Positions 16,943-25,549 of a stretch of DNA of 64,000 bases are shown piece after piece. The notes beneath the pieces were generated by a model. It was not told where the DNA came from. It saw nothing but the letters and a program-made list of their open reading frames with translations, and did no database searches. Position numbers and translations under genes: made by a program. Origin of the DNA: Micavibrio sp. (GTDB taxonomy: Bacteria; Pseudomonadota; Alphaproteobacteria; Micavibrionales; Micavibrionaceae); assembly GCA_021604545.1 (NCBI GenBank), contig BQJE01000002.1:348339-412338 (forward strand). The letters run 5' to 3'. Every line of letters starts with the position of its first letter. Position 1 is the stretch's first letter.

Positions 16943-17993
16943 TATCCTTGTTAATCAACAGCATTCCAAACCAGCGCCATTGTACGGCCCCGTCTTCTGT
17001 CTTGGGCCCCGGCATGGTGCAGTTGATCCGTGTGCGTTCGTCTTCGAAGGGTGCCGGAGCTCTAAGCTCAACGCGGTTGCCGATAATTTCCTGAGAGACA
17101 TCCTTTTGGCCTGAAATGAAACAGGACATATTTTTCAGGTTATCTTTTAGTTCATCAGCAACGGAGAAGCCGATAGATTTTGTGCTGGTTGTCAAATAGG
17201 GGTCTTCCGGCTCGATGTCTCTGACAGGAAGAGGCAGGGCAGAAGACACAAGCCGCAGACGTTCAATATCACCATAATTTTCTGTCATGCTAAAGCGCGG
17301 GAGAGTGTAAGGATCAGCGGCGCTATGGACGGCGCCCGATTGCAGGCCAAAGGCAGCGTCAAACTTCTGGTTTTCAATGATGTTTCTGTATGCAAGGCTG
17401 TGTTCACCAAAGGGGTAGGAAAATAATTTTGGTTGCGTGCCAAAATGCTCCTGATGGGCGCTGCGGGCGCGGTTAAGCTGGCGTAATATTTCCTCCTGCG
17501 GCTGTCCTGACAGTCTCATATAGGCCGAAGGCAAAATACCCAGCGTAACAAGCGGGTTTTGTTGTAGATGTTCAAGGTCCTGCCAGCTCAGATACTGCGA
17601 TGAGTTGCCGCCCGCCTGATCAGCGGCATAGAAAACAGTAAAGGGAATGTTTTTTTTCAGCAGTAGTGGTACGGCCTGGTCTAAAATTGATTTATACCCA
17701 CCCTCAAAAGTAATGGTGATGGTTTGTGCGGGAAGCTTCTCACCGTTTTTGATGGCTTGTACAATCTCCGGTAGAGGACGAATGCGGTGGCTGCTTTCGG
17801 TCAACTCTTCGATATGGCTTTCAAATTGTTCGGTTCTCAAGCTGGTGGCAGGGTATGAGTCTTCTCCGATGCGATGATAGGCCAGAATAACAGCAGAGCC
17901 AGAATCTTCGGTTATGGGCGGTGCTGAAAGCGCAGCTTTTTGTGGCCACAGAAGGCAGGTAAACACAGCAGAAATAAGGTAAAAGGCTTTCAT
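16914..17993 (-). CDS. Secreted polysaccharide-deacetylase-like protein with degenerate catalytic motifs
   Basis: The start at 17993 gives a signal peptide (MKAFYLISAVFTCLLWPQKAALSAPP). Upstream in-frame codons contain no secretion signal. The NodB fold is evident: ILAYHRIGED near residue 37, the TFDDGY-position motif at 95-100, FTVFYAADQAGG, and FSYPFGEHS at 191-199. But the catalytic Asp and metal Asp are replaced (TFEGGY), and both metal His of the HTxxH motif are gone (GILPSAY, 152-158). It is therefore unlikely to be an active metal-dependent deacetylase and may be a binding or regulatory relative. About 100 further residues form an unrecognised C-terminal domain. 359 aa. No clear Shine-Dalgarno. 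Confidence 0.85.
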   Translation of the reverse strand: MKAFYLISAVFTCLLWPQKAALSAPPITEDSGSAVILAYHRIGEDSYPATSLRTEQFESHIEELTESSHRIRPLPEIVQAIKNGEKLPAQTITITFEGGYKSILDQAVPLLLKKNIPFTVFYAADQAGGNSSQYLSWQDLEHLQQNPLVTLGILPSAYMRLSGQPQEEILRQLNRARSAHQEHFGTQPKLFSYPFGEHSLAYRNIIENQKFDAAFGLQSGAVHSAADPYTLPRFSMTENYGDIERLRLVSSALPLPVRDIEPEDPYLTTSTKSIGFSVADELKDNLKNMSCFISGQKDVSQEIIGNRVELRAPAPFEDERTRINCTMPGPKTEDGAVQWRWFGMLLINKDTNPQQGELL

Positions 17994-18135
17994 AGGCGCG
18001 AATATAGCGTATAAAAAGCAAAAGTTCACAAAAAAGGTAGAGTGTGCCGTCAATTTTCGTCTTTCGGCCTGCAAACAGCATGTTTCTGCGCAAAATACTT
18101 TAATTGACGGCAAACTCTAAATTTGAAGGATTTTA

Positions 18136-18855
18136 ATGGAAAAGATTTCGACAATATTGGCTCTGGATACGGCGATGAGCGGTTGCTGCGTGGCTGTTTA
18201 TGATGTCCAGAGCAAGGCGTCATTTTCAAAGACGGAGGCTATGATACGTGGGCAGGCCGAAGTTCTGGTGCCGATGATCCAGAGCGTCGTGGCAGAATCC
18301 GGGCACAGTTTTGATGATATTGATTTGATTGCTACCACAAAAGGGCCGGGAGCGTTTACCGGTTTGCGGATTGGTTTGTCGACGGCTAAGTCCTTGGGGT
18401 TGGCGCTTGACGTTCCTGTTGTTGGTTTGAGTACGCTGGAGGTTTTGGCGCGGCAATATCTTGAAGGTCATAAATCAGATGCCGAAGAAAAATTTGCAGT
18501 ACTGATTGAGACCAAGCGTGAAGATTTTTATTTTCAGATGTTTGATGGACAGGGAGACGCGGTATCTGATCCTCAGGCATTAGACGCGGATGAGATTGTC
18601 GAGCAGGTTGGTGCGGCCAAAATTGTGATGGTTGGGGATGCGGTTGAAAGATTTTCGGCCATTTATTTACCGGCTAATATTTCCTATCATGAAATTATGT
18701 TGTCTGATCCTGAGGTCGTGGCAAAGATGGGTTTGGGGGTGTTTTTAAAAAACGGTGAAGATATAGGGCAAACAACGCAGCCGTTATACTTACGCGGCGC
18801 TGATGTTAGTCAGCCCAAAACCCCACCCCGTTCACTGGCCGCAAAGACCAGTTAA
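18136..18855 (+). CDS. tsaB: tRNA N6-threonylcarbamoyladenosine biosynthesis protein TsaB
   Basis: Non-catalytic partner that dimerises with TsaD in making t6A37 on ANN-decoding tRNAs. ASKHA-fold start ILALDTAMSGCCVAVYD, then RGQAEVLVPMIQSVV and the signature KGPGAFTGLRIGLSTAKSLGLAL. 239 aa, normal. AAGGA lies 6 nt before the ATG. In many alphaproteobacteria rimI and fur follow tsaB; here mucR follows after 142 bp. Confidence 0.96.
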   Translation: MEKISTILALDTAMSGCCVAVYDVQSKASFSKTEAMIRGQAEVLVPMIQSVVAESGHSFDDIDLIATTKGPGAFTGLRIGLSTAKSLGLALDVPVVGLSTLEVLARQYLEGHKSDAEEKFAVLIETKREDFYFQMFDGQGDAVSDPQALDADEIVEQVGAAKIVMVGDAVERFSAIYLPANISYHEIMLSDPEVVAKMGLGVFLKNGEDIGQTTQPLYLRGADVSQPKTPPRSLAAKTS

Positions 18856-18972
18856 AGTAATAAAACAAGTGTTTTTGCAGTAAAGAAGCGTTAATACTTA
18901 GATTTTTATTGCAAATTTTTGCCCTAAAGACTTAGAATAGTATTGTTACCATTTTAAAGTAAATAATACTTA
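18852..18972 (+). promoter_or_regulatory. AT-rich mucR upstream region with paired direct repeats
   Basis: TTAAAGTAA occurs at 18852 and 18954; TAATACTTA occurs at 18892 and 18964. The latter pair of elements also makes AAGTA-N5-TACTT (18956-18970). MucR/Ros proteins bind AT-rich sites with TA steps and often repress themselves, so these are candidate autoregulatory sites. Inference from pattern only. Confidence 0.4.
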
Positions 18973-18997
18973 ATAGAGCTTGGGGTTGGGGGATTTC

Positions 18998-19402
18998 ATG
19001 ACGGATCAAACAAATCGCGAAGGTTTACTCGCATTAACAACAGAAATTGTTTCGGCTTATTTGTCGAATAATACGGTCACGGCAGCAGAAATCCCTGCTG
19101 TGATTGATCAGGTTTTTAAAACATTATCCAATGTGAATGGTGAAAGCGGTGTGGCTGCTGACCGTCCGCAGCCTGCCGTACCGATCAAGAAGTCGATCAC
19201 GCCGGATTATTTGATTTGTCTGGAAGACGGCAAAAAGCTCAAGATGCTGAAGCGGCATTTGAAAACGGCTTATGGTATGAGCCCGGAAGACTATAGGGAA
19301 CGTTGGGGGCTGCCCGCCGATTACCCGATGGTTGCTCCCAATTATGCTGAGCAGCGTAGTCAGCTGGCCAAGGATATTGGGTTGGGGACACGCGGGCGTT
19401 AA
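18998..19402 (+). CDS. mucR: MucR/Ros family transcriptional regulator
   Basis: Alphaproteobacterial zinc-finger regulator of envelope, exopolysaccharide and cell-cycle genes. The start at 18998 is preceded by GGGGG; an ATG six codons upstream is less well placed. The N-terminal helical oligomerisation region (residues 5-45) is followed by the DNA-binding domain: YLICLEDGKKLKMLKRHLK (71-89), SPEDYRERWGLPADYPMVAPNYAEQRS. Of the Cys-Asp-His-His ligand set of MucR, Cys74, Asp77 and His87 are present but the last His position is Ala91-Tyr92. Some Ros relatives fold without zinc, so function may be kept. 134 aa. Confidence 0.95.
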   Translation: MTDQTNREGLLALTTEIVSAYLSNNTVTAAEIPAVIDQVFKTLSNVNGESGVAADRPQPAVPIKKSITPDYLICLEDGKKLKMLKRHLKTAYGMSPEDYRERWGLPADYPMVAPNYAEQRSQLAKDIGLGTRGR

Positions 19403-19416
19403 AGCGATTTGCAAAG

Positions 19417-19992
19417 CTAGTCGATAATCAACGTTTTTGCTTGCAAATAAGGATCTGTACCCATTTCATCCAAGCGTTTTCTAGCCAGGTTCAGGCAGTG
19501 CATGTTGATGTCAAAGTGTTGTGATAGGTTTGTATATAAAATGGCATCAGGGTTTCCTGTAGCTCCACAAAATTCGGCCACAAGGCCGTAAGAGCGCCTT
19601 CCTGTCTTAACATGGTCAATGATGTGGTCGGGGTGATGAATCATGTTGTCAGTTTCTAGAAATTTTAGGTATTCAGGAAAAACACCAGCAAAGAAAAGTG
19701 TATAATCTCCTATATGTTTATGGACTTCTTCTTCGCGATCAAAAGTAAAAGGAGCTTCCAGAGATTCAGATTCATGCAGCAAGTCTTTAAGCGTTTTTAC
19801 AGGCTTTCCTTGCATATTTTTAATTTTCTCAATCTTATCAACATGACAAAAATGAACAAGTAGGTTGGATACATATTTTATGAGGTCATCTAATTTCTCA
19901 ACTTGTGGTTCATGCAGTTCATAAAAAGTGTTTGAAACCACGGCCCCAAGTAGTCTCCTAAGTGGGTGCCCCTGCGAAATTTCCGTATCCAT
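19417..19992 (-). CDS. Hypothetical soluble protein of unknown function
   Basis: 191 aa, no signal peptide or membrane helix, largely helical in appearance. His-rich stretches occur (LLVHFCHVDK, MIHHPDHIIDH) and a YGLVAEFCGATGNPDAILYTNLSQHFD segment near residue 134 looks like a conserved core. I do not recognise the family. It has its own promoter (20026-20054) and is convergent with mucR, 14 bp apart, and upstream has proC on the same strand. No strong Shine-Dalgarno at the ATG (19992). Confidence 0.72.
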   Translation of the reverse strand: MDTEISQGHPLRRLLGAVVSNTFYELHEPQVEKLDDLIKYVSNLLVHFCHVDKIEKIKNMQGKPVKTLKDLLHESESLEAPFTFDREEEVHKHIGDYTLFFAGVFPEYLKFLETDNMIHHPDHIIDHVKTGRRSYGLVAEFCGATGNPDAILYTNLSQHFDINMHCLNLARKRLDEMGTDPYLQAKTLIID

Positions 19993-20025
19993 GTTTCCAG
20001 CCTTGCTTGTTTATTAGAGAAGGTG

Positions 20026-20054
20026 AACTTACAAGGGTTATGTGGTTATGTCAA
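20026..20054 (-). promoter_or_regulatory. Sigma-70-type promoter for the hypothetical gene ending at 19417
   Basis: Minus strand: TTGACA (20054-20049), 17-nt spacer, TAAGTT (20031-20026). Perfect -35, moderate -10, about 35 nt upstream of the ATG. Confidence 0.6.
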
Positions 20055-20074
20055 GAAAATGTAAGGCTTTGGAA

Positions 20075-20887
20075 TTAAGAGCTTAATTCTTTCCCGCGTT
20101 TTGTGGCGGCGTCGATGGTGCGGTCGTAAAGTTTTTGTAATTCCCCATTCATAAGGACTTCCAGTGCCGCCGCCGTTGTGCCGCCGGGGCTGGTAACATT
20201 TTCACGAAGCTGTGTTGCCGTTGTGCCTACGTCTCCTTCAGCCAGAGCAGCGCTGCCGATCACCGTTTGCCGTGCAAGTTTCATAGACAGATCAGGGTCA
20301 AGTCCTTGTGTTTTTCCAGCCTTGGCAAGGATTTCGATGAGCAGGAACACATAGGCCGGGCCACTGCCTGAAACGGCCGTCACGGCATCCATCAAAGATT
20401 CATCGTTGAGCCATTCAACAAGACCGGAGGCGGCTAGCAGGGTTTCTGCGTTCTTTTTCTGTTCGTCGCTGACATGGTTGTTGGCGCAAAGAACGGTAAT
20501 GCCTTTGCCAATAGCAGCGGGGGTGTTGGGCATGGCGCGGATGATCGGTTGATTTTCACCAAAGCGCTGTTCAAAGGATTCAATTGTTTGCCCGGCGGCG
20601 ATAGAAAGAATAAGCGTGTTTTCGGACAGAGCCTCTTTGATCTGTTCGCAGGCTTTATCCATGATTTGCGGTTTGACGGCGAGGACAACAATATCGGCGG
20701 CCCCGATTTTGTCGCCGAGAGTAGAAGCACTTTGATGGTTTGTAACTTTGAGGTGTTCGATGGGCTCTTTTAGTCGTGGGTCAAGAACGTCAATGAATTT
20801 GATGTCAGGTTCATCAACCCATCCATGCAAAAGGGCGCTTCCCATTTTGCCGCACCCGATTAAAGCTAAAGAGATTTGATTGCTTAT
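20075..20887 (-). CDS. proC: Pyrroline-5-carboxylate reductase
   Basis: Last step of proline synthesis, NAD(P)H-dependent reduction of pyrroline-5-carboxylate. Rossmann start ISLALIGCGKMGSALLHGW, VKPQIMD, RAMPNTPAAIGKG, and the C-terminal signature SGPAYVFLLIE...VTSPGGTTAAALEVL. The homologous protein would begin at the ISNQISLALIG segment, where the codon is ATA at 20887-20885, preceded by GGGGGG at proper spacing; no ATG, GTG or TTG lies there. The nearest in-frame ATG (20962) would add 25 unconserved residues read inside ybjN. I give the ATA position as probable start. 270 aa from there, matching family length. Third gene of ubiK-ybjN-proC. Confidence 0.9.
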   Translation of the reverse strand: MSNQISLALIGCGKMGSALLHGWVDEPDIKFIDVLDPRLKEPIEHLKVTNHQSASTLGDKIGAADIVVLAVKPQIMDKACEQIKEALSENTLILSIAAGQTIESFEQRFGENQPIIRAMPNTPAAIGKGITVLCANNHVSDEQKKNAETLLAASGLVEWLNDESLMDAVTAVSGSGPAYVFLLIEILAKAGKTQGLDPDLSMKLARQTVIGSAALAEGDVGTTATQLRENVTSPGGTTAAALEVLMNGELQKLYDRTIDAATKRGKELSS

Positions 20888-20903
20888 AGTGCCCCCCGTC
20901 TTT

Positions 20904-21407
20904 TTAAGACTCGCCTGCGGTTTCCATGAGAGCCAGAGAAAGACTTTGATCGTCTGTATCATTGGCGGCCGAGAGAAGATGGAAGACAGAATAGTAACGC
21001 TCGCACTGCGCCAGGGAAATATCCATCATGTCTTCGATATGTTCGGCACCTGATGTTCCACTTAGGCCACGGAAAAGGCAGGTGTGTCGAAAGCTGGGAA
21101 CGCCGCTGTCTTTGGGCAGGTCAAAATGCCCCATCCAGAGATTTTCATTGATAGCCATGAGGGCTGATCCGGCTGTTTCATATCTTTTGGGCGTGATGTG
21201 TATATCGTATTGGCAACAAAACTGCATGGCGTTCATGTCTTCCTGCCAGATAAAAAACAGGCGGTAGTTACAAGACTTGCCGGCGACCTGAACCATCAAC
21301 TCATCATTGGTCATGCGGTTGAACACCCAGTTATGTGCGGCGAGAACTTCTTCGACATGGTCGAGAGGATTTTGAACTTCGTCTAATGTGCTGGCGTGGT
21401 CGCTCAT
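20904..21407 (-). CDS. YbjN domain-containing protein
   Basis: 167 aa, soluble. The YbjN fold (related to type III secretion chaperones) is indicated by the pattern HNWVFNRMTNDELMVQVAGKSCNYRLFFIWQED and LMAINENLWMGHFDLPKDSGVPSFRHTCLFRG. Molecular role unknown; family members affect motility and stress responses in enterobacteria. The ATG overlaps the ubiK stop by 4 nt (ATGA). In alphaproteobacteria a YbjN gene commonly sits between ubiK and proC, as here. Confidence 0.9.
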   Translation of the reverse strand: MSDHASTLDEVQNPLDHVEEVLAAHNWVFNRMTNDELMVQVAGKSCNYRLFFIWQEDMNAMQFCCQYDIHITPKRYETAGSALMAINENLWMGHFDLPKDSGVPSFRHTCLFRGLSGTSGAEHIEDMMDISLAQCERYYSVFHLLSAANDTDDQSLSLALMETAGES

Positions 21408-21649
21408 TTGATTTTCTTTTCCAGTTCTTCAATGCGTTTTTTTAGTTCGTCTTGTTCAGTGCGAGATTGTTTTAGCATCACTTCAAGGCGCTCAAACTCA
21501 TCACGCGGCACAAGATCAAGTCGATCTGCAATTTCTTCGACCCTTGTACGGATATCTTCTTTGGCGTTACGGCCAAGATCACTCAAGACTCCGACGGTCC
21601 CGCCAGCCATGCGGGCAACATCGTCCAGAATTTTGTCTTTTTGCATCAT
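21404..21649 (-). CDS. ubiK: UbiK (BMFP/YqiC) family ubiquinone biosynthesis accessory factor
   Basis: 81 aa. Amphipathic N-terminal helix (MMQKDKILDDVARMAGGTVGVLSDLG) and a C-terminal coiled coil (RDEFERLEVMLKQSRTEQDELKKRIEELEKKIK), the two-part layout of UbiK, which trimerises and supports the ubiquinone-forming complex. Two consecutive ATG codons (21649, 21646) are possible starts. First gene of the ubiK-ybjN-proC unit and divergent from lgt. Confidence 0.9.
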   Translation of the reverse strand: MMQKDKILDDVARMAGGTVGVLSDLGRNAKEDIRTRVEEIADRLDLVPRDEFERLEVMLKQSRTEQDELKKRIEELEKKIK

Positions 21650-21793
21650 AAATTATGTCCCAAGCGCGAGTCAGTACCATGGCCCATAAGTGAAAACAAG
21701 CCTGATTCATTAAGATTTATGTGGATATGTGGATGGATAGCCTAATAGCTATGAGCACTTGGCTAATCTATAAAACCGCGATAAGAACCTCTT

Positions 21794-22594
21794 ATGATTT
21801 TTGAATTTCCCAATATTGATCCTATTGCCTTTTCTGTTGGGCCGCTCTCTGTGCGTTGGTATGCGCTGGCCTATATTGCCGGGTTTTTGCTGGGCTGGCG
21901 TTATTGCCTGTATCTGGTGGGGCTGAATAAGGATGTGCGGCCAAACAAGGACGATATCGATGATTACCTGGCCTGGGCGATTTTGGGTGTTATTCTTGGT
22001 GGGCGGTTTGGTTATGTATTGTTCTATCAGTCCAGCCTTTATATGGACAATCCGCTGGAAGTTTTGAAGCTCTGGCATGGTGGCATGTCGTTTCATGGCG
22101 GCGTCGTTGGTGTGGTTTTGTCGCTGTTGATTTATGCGGGCGTTAAAAAGATTAATGTGTTTCGTCTGGCCGATATGGCGGCCTGCGCCGCGCCGATCGG
22201 TGTATTTTTTGGGCGGATTACGAATTTTATTAATGGTGAGTTGTTCGGGCGCGTAACGGATGTGCCGTGGGGCATTGTGTTTCCACGCGGTGGTGAGCTG
22301 CCGCGTCATCCGAGCCAGCTTTATGAATCGCTGTTAGAGGGATTGGCGTTGTTTACCATTCTGGCTATTCTGGCAAGGCGGGAAAGCATTAGAGCGCGGC
22401 CTGGTGTCCTGTCCGGTGTTTTCCTGTTCGGTTATGGATTCTTCAGAAGTGTTGCTGAGCTTTTCCGACAGCCCGATGATCAGCTTGGGTTTTTATGGGG
22501 CGGGTCTTCTATGGGGCAACTCTTGAGCATTCCTATGATGCTGGCGGGGCTTTTCTTAATTGCTTATGCTTGGCGTCATGAGCAAAAAACTTAG
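21794..22594 (+). CDS. lgt: Prolipoprotein diacylglyceryl transferase
   Basis: Transfers diacylglycerol from phosphatidylglycerol to the lipobox Cys of prolipoproteins in the inner membrane. Seven membrane segments; family signatures LWHGGMSFHGGVVG (active-site His region), GRITNFINGELFGRVTD and RHPSQLYESLLEG are all present. 266 aa, normal. First gene of lgt-midA-pgeF; its end overlaps midA by 17 bp. Confidence 0.98.
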   Translation: MIFEFPNIDPIAFSVGPLSVRWYALAYIAGFLLGWRYCLYLVGLNKDVRPNKDDIDDYLAWAILGVILGGRFGYVLFYQSSLYMDNPLEVLKLWHGGMSFHGGVVGVVLSLLIYAGVKKINVFRLADMAACAAPIGVFFGRITNFINGELFGRVTDVPWGIVFPRGGELPRHPSQLYESLLEGLALFTILAILARRESIRARPGVLSGVFLFGYGFFRSVAELFRQPDDQLGFLWGGSSMGQLLSIPMMLAGLFLIAYAWRHEQKT

Positions 22595-23645
22595 AAGTCT
22601 TCTCAAAAATCAAATTCGTGACAATGGTCCGATGGATATCGGCCTATTCATGGCGCAGGTTCTGGGCCATCCCGAGCATGGCTATTATATGCGTCAGGAT
22701 CCGTTTGGGGCGGCGGGGGATTTTACAACCGCGCCGGAAATATCACAGATGTTTGGTGAACTTATTGGCGCCTGGGTGGCTGATGTCTGGATGCAGATGG
22801 GCGCGCCGGAATCTTTTGTGCTTATGGAATGCGGCCCCGGGCGCGGGACGTTGATGGCAGATGCTTTGCGGGCGACGAAAAAAGTCGATGGTTTTCACGA
22901 GGCGTTGGAAGTTCACTTTCTTGAGACCAGCCCGGTCCTCAGGAAAGCACAGGGCAAGGCTGTTCAAACACATGAACCTGTTTGGCATGATGGGCTTGAA
23001 ACGCTACCGGATGACAAGCAGTTGATTGTGATTGGTAATGAGTTTCTTGATGCGTTGCCGATGCGTCAGTTACAAAAAACCAAAGAAGGTTGGGCGGAGC
23101 GGGTGATCGGTCTGGATGATAATAATTTTTGTTTTGGCCTTGCGCCTTATGCGGGCTCTGTTCCTGAAGATATTTCTGGCGCACGCGAAGGGCATATTTT
23201 TGAATTCAGTCCGGCGCAAGTCTCTTTTGTCGAAGATATAACGCAAAGGATTAAAAATCAGAGTGGGGCCGCGTTGTTCATTGATTATGGTGAGATGAAG
23301 ACACAGGCTGGCGAATCTCTGCAGGCGATATACAAACACGATCTTGTCCCTATTCTGGAACATGTTGGCGACGCGGATTTATCAGCCAATGTTGATTTTG
23401 GGGCGATGGGAGATGCAGCAAGCGGGCAGGGCATGTCCGTGCACGGCCCGGTAGAGCAGGGGGCGTTCTTAAAACAGCTTGGTATTGAGCAGCGCGCTGC
23501 GCTTTTGATACAAAATTCTGATAAAGACCAAAAGGAGGCAATAGAAAAAGCATTGCACCGTTTGACCGAGTCAGATCAAATGGGATCGTTGTTTAAAGTG
23601 ATAGGATTAAGTTGTGGCGCAGCCCTTACACCGGCCGGATTCTAA
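22578..23645 (+). CDS. MidA/NDUFAF7-family SAM-dependent methyltransferase
   Basis: Homologue of mitochondrial NDUFAF7, which dimethylates an arginine of a complex I subunit (NDUFS2/NuoD) during assembly. Diagnostic segments: GPMDIGLFMAQVLGHPEHGYYM, DPFGAAGDFTTAPEISQMFGELIGAW, the SAM site LMECGPGRGTLMADAL, VIGNEFLDALPM and ALFIDYG. I chose the ATG at 22578 (MSKKLRSLL), which overlaps lgt by 17 nt; an in-frame ATG 18 nt earlier is possible. 355 aa. The bacterial substrate is inferred from the mitochondrial protein. Confidence 0.93.
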   Translation: MSKKLRSLLKNQIRDNGPMDIGLFMAQVLGHPEHGYYMRQDPFGAAGDFTTAPEISQMFGELIGAWVADVWMQMGAPESFVLMECGPGRGTLMADALRATKKVDGFHEALEVHFLETSPVLRKAQGKAVQTHEPVWHDGLETLPDDKQLIVIGNEFLDALPMRQLQKTKEGWAERVIGLDDNNFCFGLAPYAGSVPEDISGAREGHIFEFSPAQVSFVEDITQRIKNQSGAALFIDYGEMKTQAGESLQAIYKHDLVPILEHVGDADLSANVDFGAMGDAASGQGMSVHGPVEQGAFLKQLGIEQRAALLIQNSDKDQKEAIEKALHRLTESDQMGSLFKVIGLSCGAALTPAGF

Positions 23646-24432
23646 AGATATATATTTCGATATGCCTCCTTTTCTTGATAATGAAAAGGGACCGGCGTTT
23701 TATGGATTTTTCGGTCGTCAGGGTGGCGTGAGCAAGGATGTTTATTCGTCTTTGAATTGCGGGATTGGTTCGGAGGATAATCCTGGCAACGTTCAGAAGA
23801 ACCGCGACAAGATTGCTGAGATTGCTGGTGTCACTCCTGATAATTTTATTACTATCCATCAGACCCATAGCGACAAGTGTTTAGTGGTCGAAGAGCCATG
23901 GAGCATTCATGAGCGGCCCGAAGCCGATGCGTTTGTAACGACGGTGCCGGGTATTGCGCTGGGGATTTTAACGGCAGATTGCGCTCCGGTTTTATTTTAC
24001 GGCGAAAGTGACGGCAAGCCGGTCATCGGTGCGGCGCATGCCGGTTGGGGCGGGGCGCTCAAGGGCATTTTGGAGTCTACAGTGAAGGCGATGAATGATC
24101 TGGGCGTTCAGAGTGAAGATATCCGCGCTTGTGTTGGCCCTTGTATCGGTAAGGCTTCCTACGAGGTTACAGAAAAATTCGGCAGGCCATTCTGGGAAGA
24201 AGACGATGACAATGAAAGATTTTTTCAATCAGCCAGAAAAGAAGGGCATCTGATGTTTGACCTGGCCGGGTATTGCGCAGGCAAGCTTTCCAAGGCTGGC
24301 CTTCGCAATGTGTTCATCAAGGACCTTGATACCTATTTTAATGAAGAAGACTTTTTCAGCTATCGTCGCGCTACACATAGACGTGAGAAAGATTATGGTC
24401 GGCAGGTGTCTGTAATTGCTATCAGGAAATAA
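23614..24432 (+). CDS. pgeF: PgeF (YfiH/laccase-domain) protein, peptidoglycan editing factor
   Basis: Copper/zinc purine-nucleoside- and N-acyl-hydrolase-like family; in E. coli it removes aberrant L-Ser-containing peptidoglycan precursors. Metal and active-site segments are visible: TIHQTHSDKC, TADCAPVLF and GAAHAGWGGALKGI, and the C-terminal FFSYRRATHRREKDYGRQVSVI. 272 aa. The GTG at 23614 overlaps the midA end by 32 nt, as is usual for this cluster; no ATG exists before the conserved region except well inside it. Confidence 0.93.
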   Translation: MAQPLHRPDSKDIYFDMPPFLDNEKGPAFYGFFGRQGGVSKDVYSSLNCGIGSEDNPGNVQKNRDKIAEIAGVTPDNFITIHQTHSDKCLVVEEPWSIHERPEADAFVTTVPGIALGILTADCAPVLFYGESDGKPVIGAAHAGWGGALKGILESTVKAMNDLGVQSEDIRACVGPCIGKASYEVTEKFGRPFWEEDDDNERFFQSARKEGHLMFDLAGYCAGKLSKAGLRNVFIKDLDTYFNEEDFFSYRRATHRREKDYGRQVSVIAIRK

Positions 24433-24516
24433 GGGCCTTTTGCATGAAACCTGTTGATTTTCTTTCGTTTTTTCTTATAGTTCCCCTGAAAGTAAGACTG
24501 TTTAGGGGCTTGAGAT

Positions 24517-25449
24517 ATGAAACTGATTGCCGGGAGTTCTAATAACCCTTTGGCTGAAGCCATTTCAGCCTATCTCGATATCCCCCTCACCCAGGCCAAT
24601 ATTAAGCGCTTTTCCGATGATGAGATCTTTGTTGAGATCATGGAAAATGTTCGTGGCGAAGACGCCTTTTTTATTCAATCCACCTCCCATCCGGCCAATG
24701 ACCATTTGATGGAGCTGCTGATTGCCATGGATGCGTTGCGGCGTGGCTCGGCAAGGAGGATTACAGCTGTAATTCCGTATTTCGGTTATGCACGTCAGGA
24801 TCGTAAGACAGGGAGCCGTGCGCCAATTACGGCCAAGCTGGTGGCCAATCTTATCACGGCGGCTGGAGCTGATCGGGTTTTGACGATGGAACTACATGCC
24901 GGGCAAATTCAGGGCTTTTTTGATATCCCTGTGGATAATCTGATTGTCGCGCCTGTGTTCATTCCACATTTACAGGATAACCTGAACGGCGATGATCTGT
25001 GTATCGTGTCGCCCGATGTTGGTGGTGTGGTCCGCGCGCGCGCTTTGGCAAAGCGGATGGGCGCTGATTTGGCAATTATTGATAAAAGGCGTGAAAAAGC
25101 AGGCGTTTCTGAAGTTATGCATGTCATCGGTGAGGTTAAGGGCAAAAAATGCATCATGGTTGATGATATCGTTGATTCCGGCGGGACGCTGTGTAATGCC
25201 GCTGGCGCTTTGAAGGAAAATGGTGCGAAAGAGGTTCATGCCTATGTTGTGCACGGGGTTCTTTCTGGCAAGGCGATTGAGCGGATCACAGCATCGCCAC
25301 TGGAAAAGATGGTGATTACTGACTCTATTGCCGCCACTGAGGCGATCAAAAAGGCTCATAACATTGAGCAGGTGAGCATCGCACCGCTGATTGGTGAGGC
25401 CGCCCGCAGAATCCACGAAGAACGCTCGATTTCTGCGCTTTTTAAATAA
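24517..25449 (+). CDS. prs: Ribose-phosphate pyrophosphokinase
   Basis: Makes PRPP from ribose 5-phosphate and ATP for purine, pyrimidine, NAD, His and Trp synthesis. Catalytic and binding segments: [80 protein letters not shown], and the PRPP loop [12 protein letters not shown]. 310 aa, standard for class I. AGGGGCTTGAG precedes the ATG. Followed by rplY after 100 bp. Confidence 0.98.
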   Translation: MKLIAGSSNNPLAEAISAYLDIPLTQANIKRFSDDEIFVEIMENVRGEDAFFIQSTSHPANDHLMELLIAMDALRRGSARRITAVIPYFGYARQDRKTGSRAPITAKLVANLITAAGADRVLTMELHAGQIQGFFDIPVDNLIVAPVFIPHLQDNLNGDDLCIVSPDVGGVVRARALAKRMGADLAIIDKRREKAGVSEVMHVIGEVKGKKCIMVDDIVDSGGTLCNAAGALKENGAKEVHAYVVHGVLSGKAIERITASPLEKMVITDSIAATEAIKKAHNIEQVSIAPLIGEAARRIHEERSISALFK

Positions 25450-25549
25450 TTTCCTTGAAATTTGGCCATAAAATGCTTACTTCTATGCGCTGATTGGAGC
25501 AGCACCCCTGGAGGCTGCCCATAATTTAATAAATAAAGGAAAATACGCC

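Noticed and set aside
20888..20962. 25-residue N-terminal extension of ProC from ATG 20962
   Set aside because: Lies in another frame of ybjN, is not conserved in ProC, and a better ribosome-binding site stands directly before the homologous start.
21749..22309. 186-codon antisense frame over lgt
   Set aside because: Shadow of the conserved lgt coding sequence.
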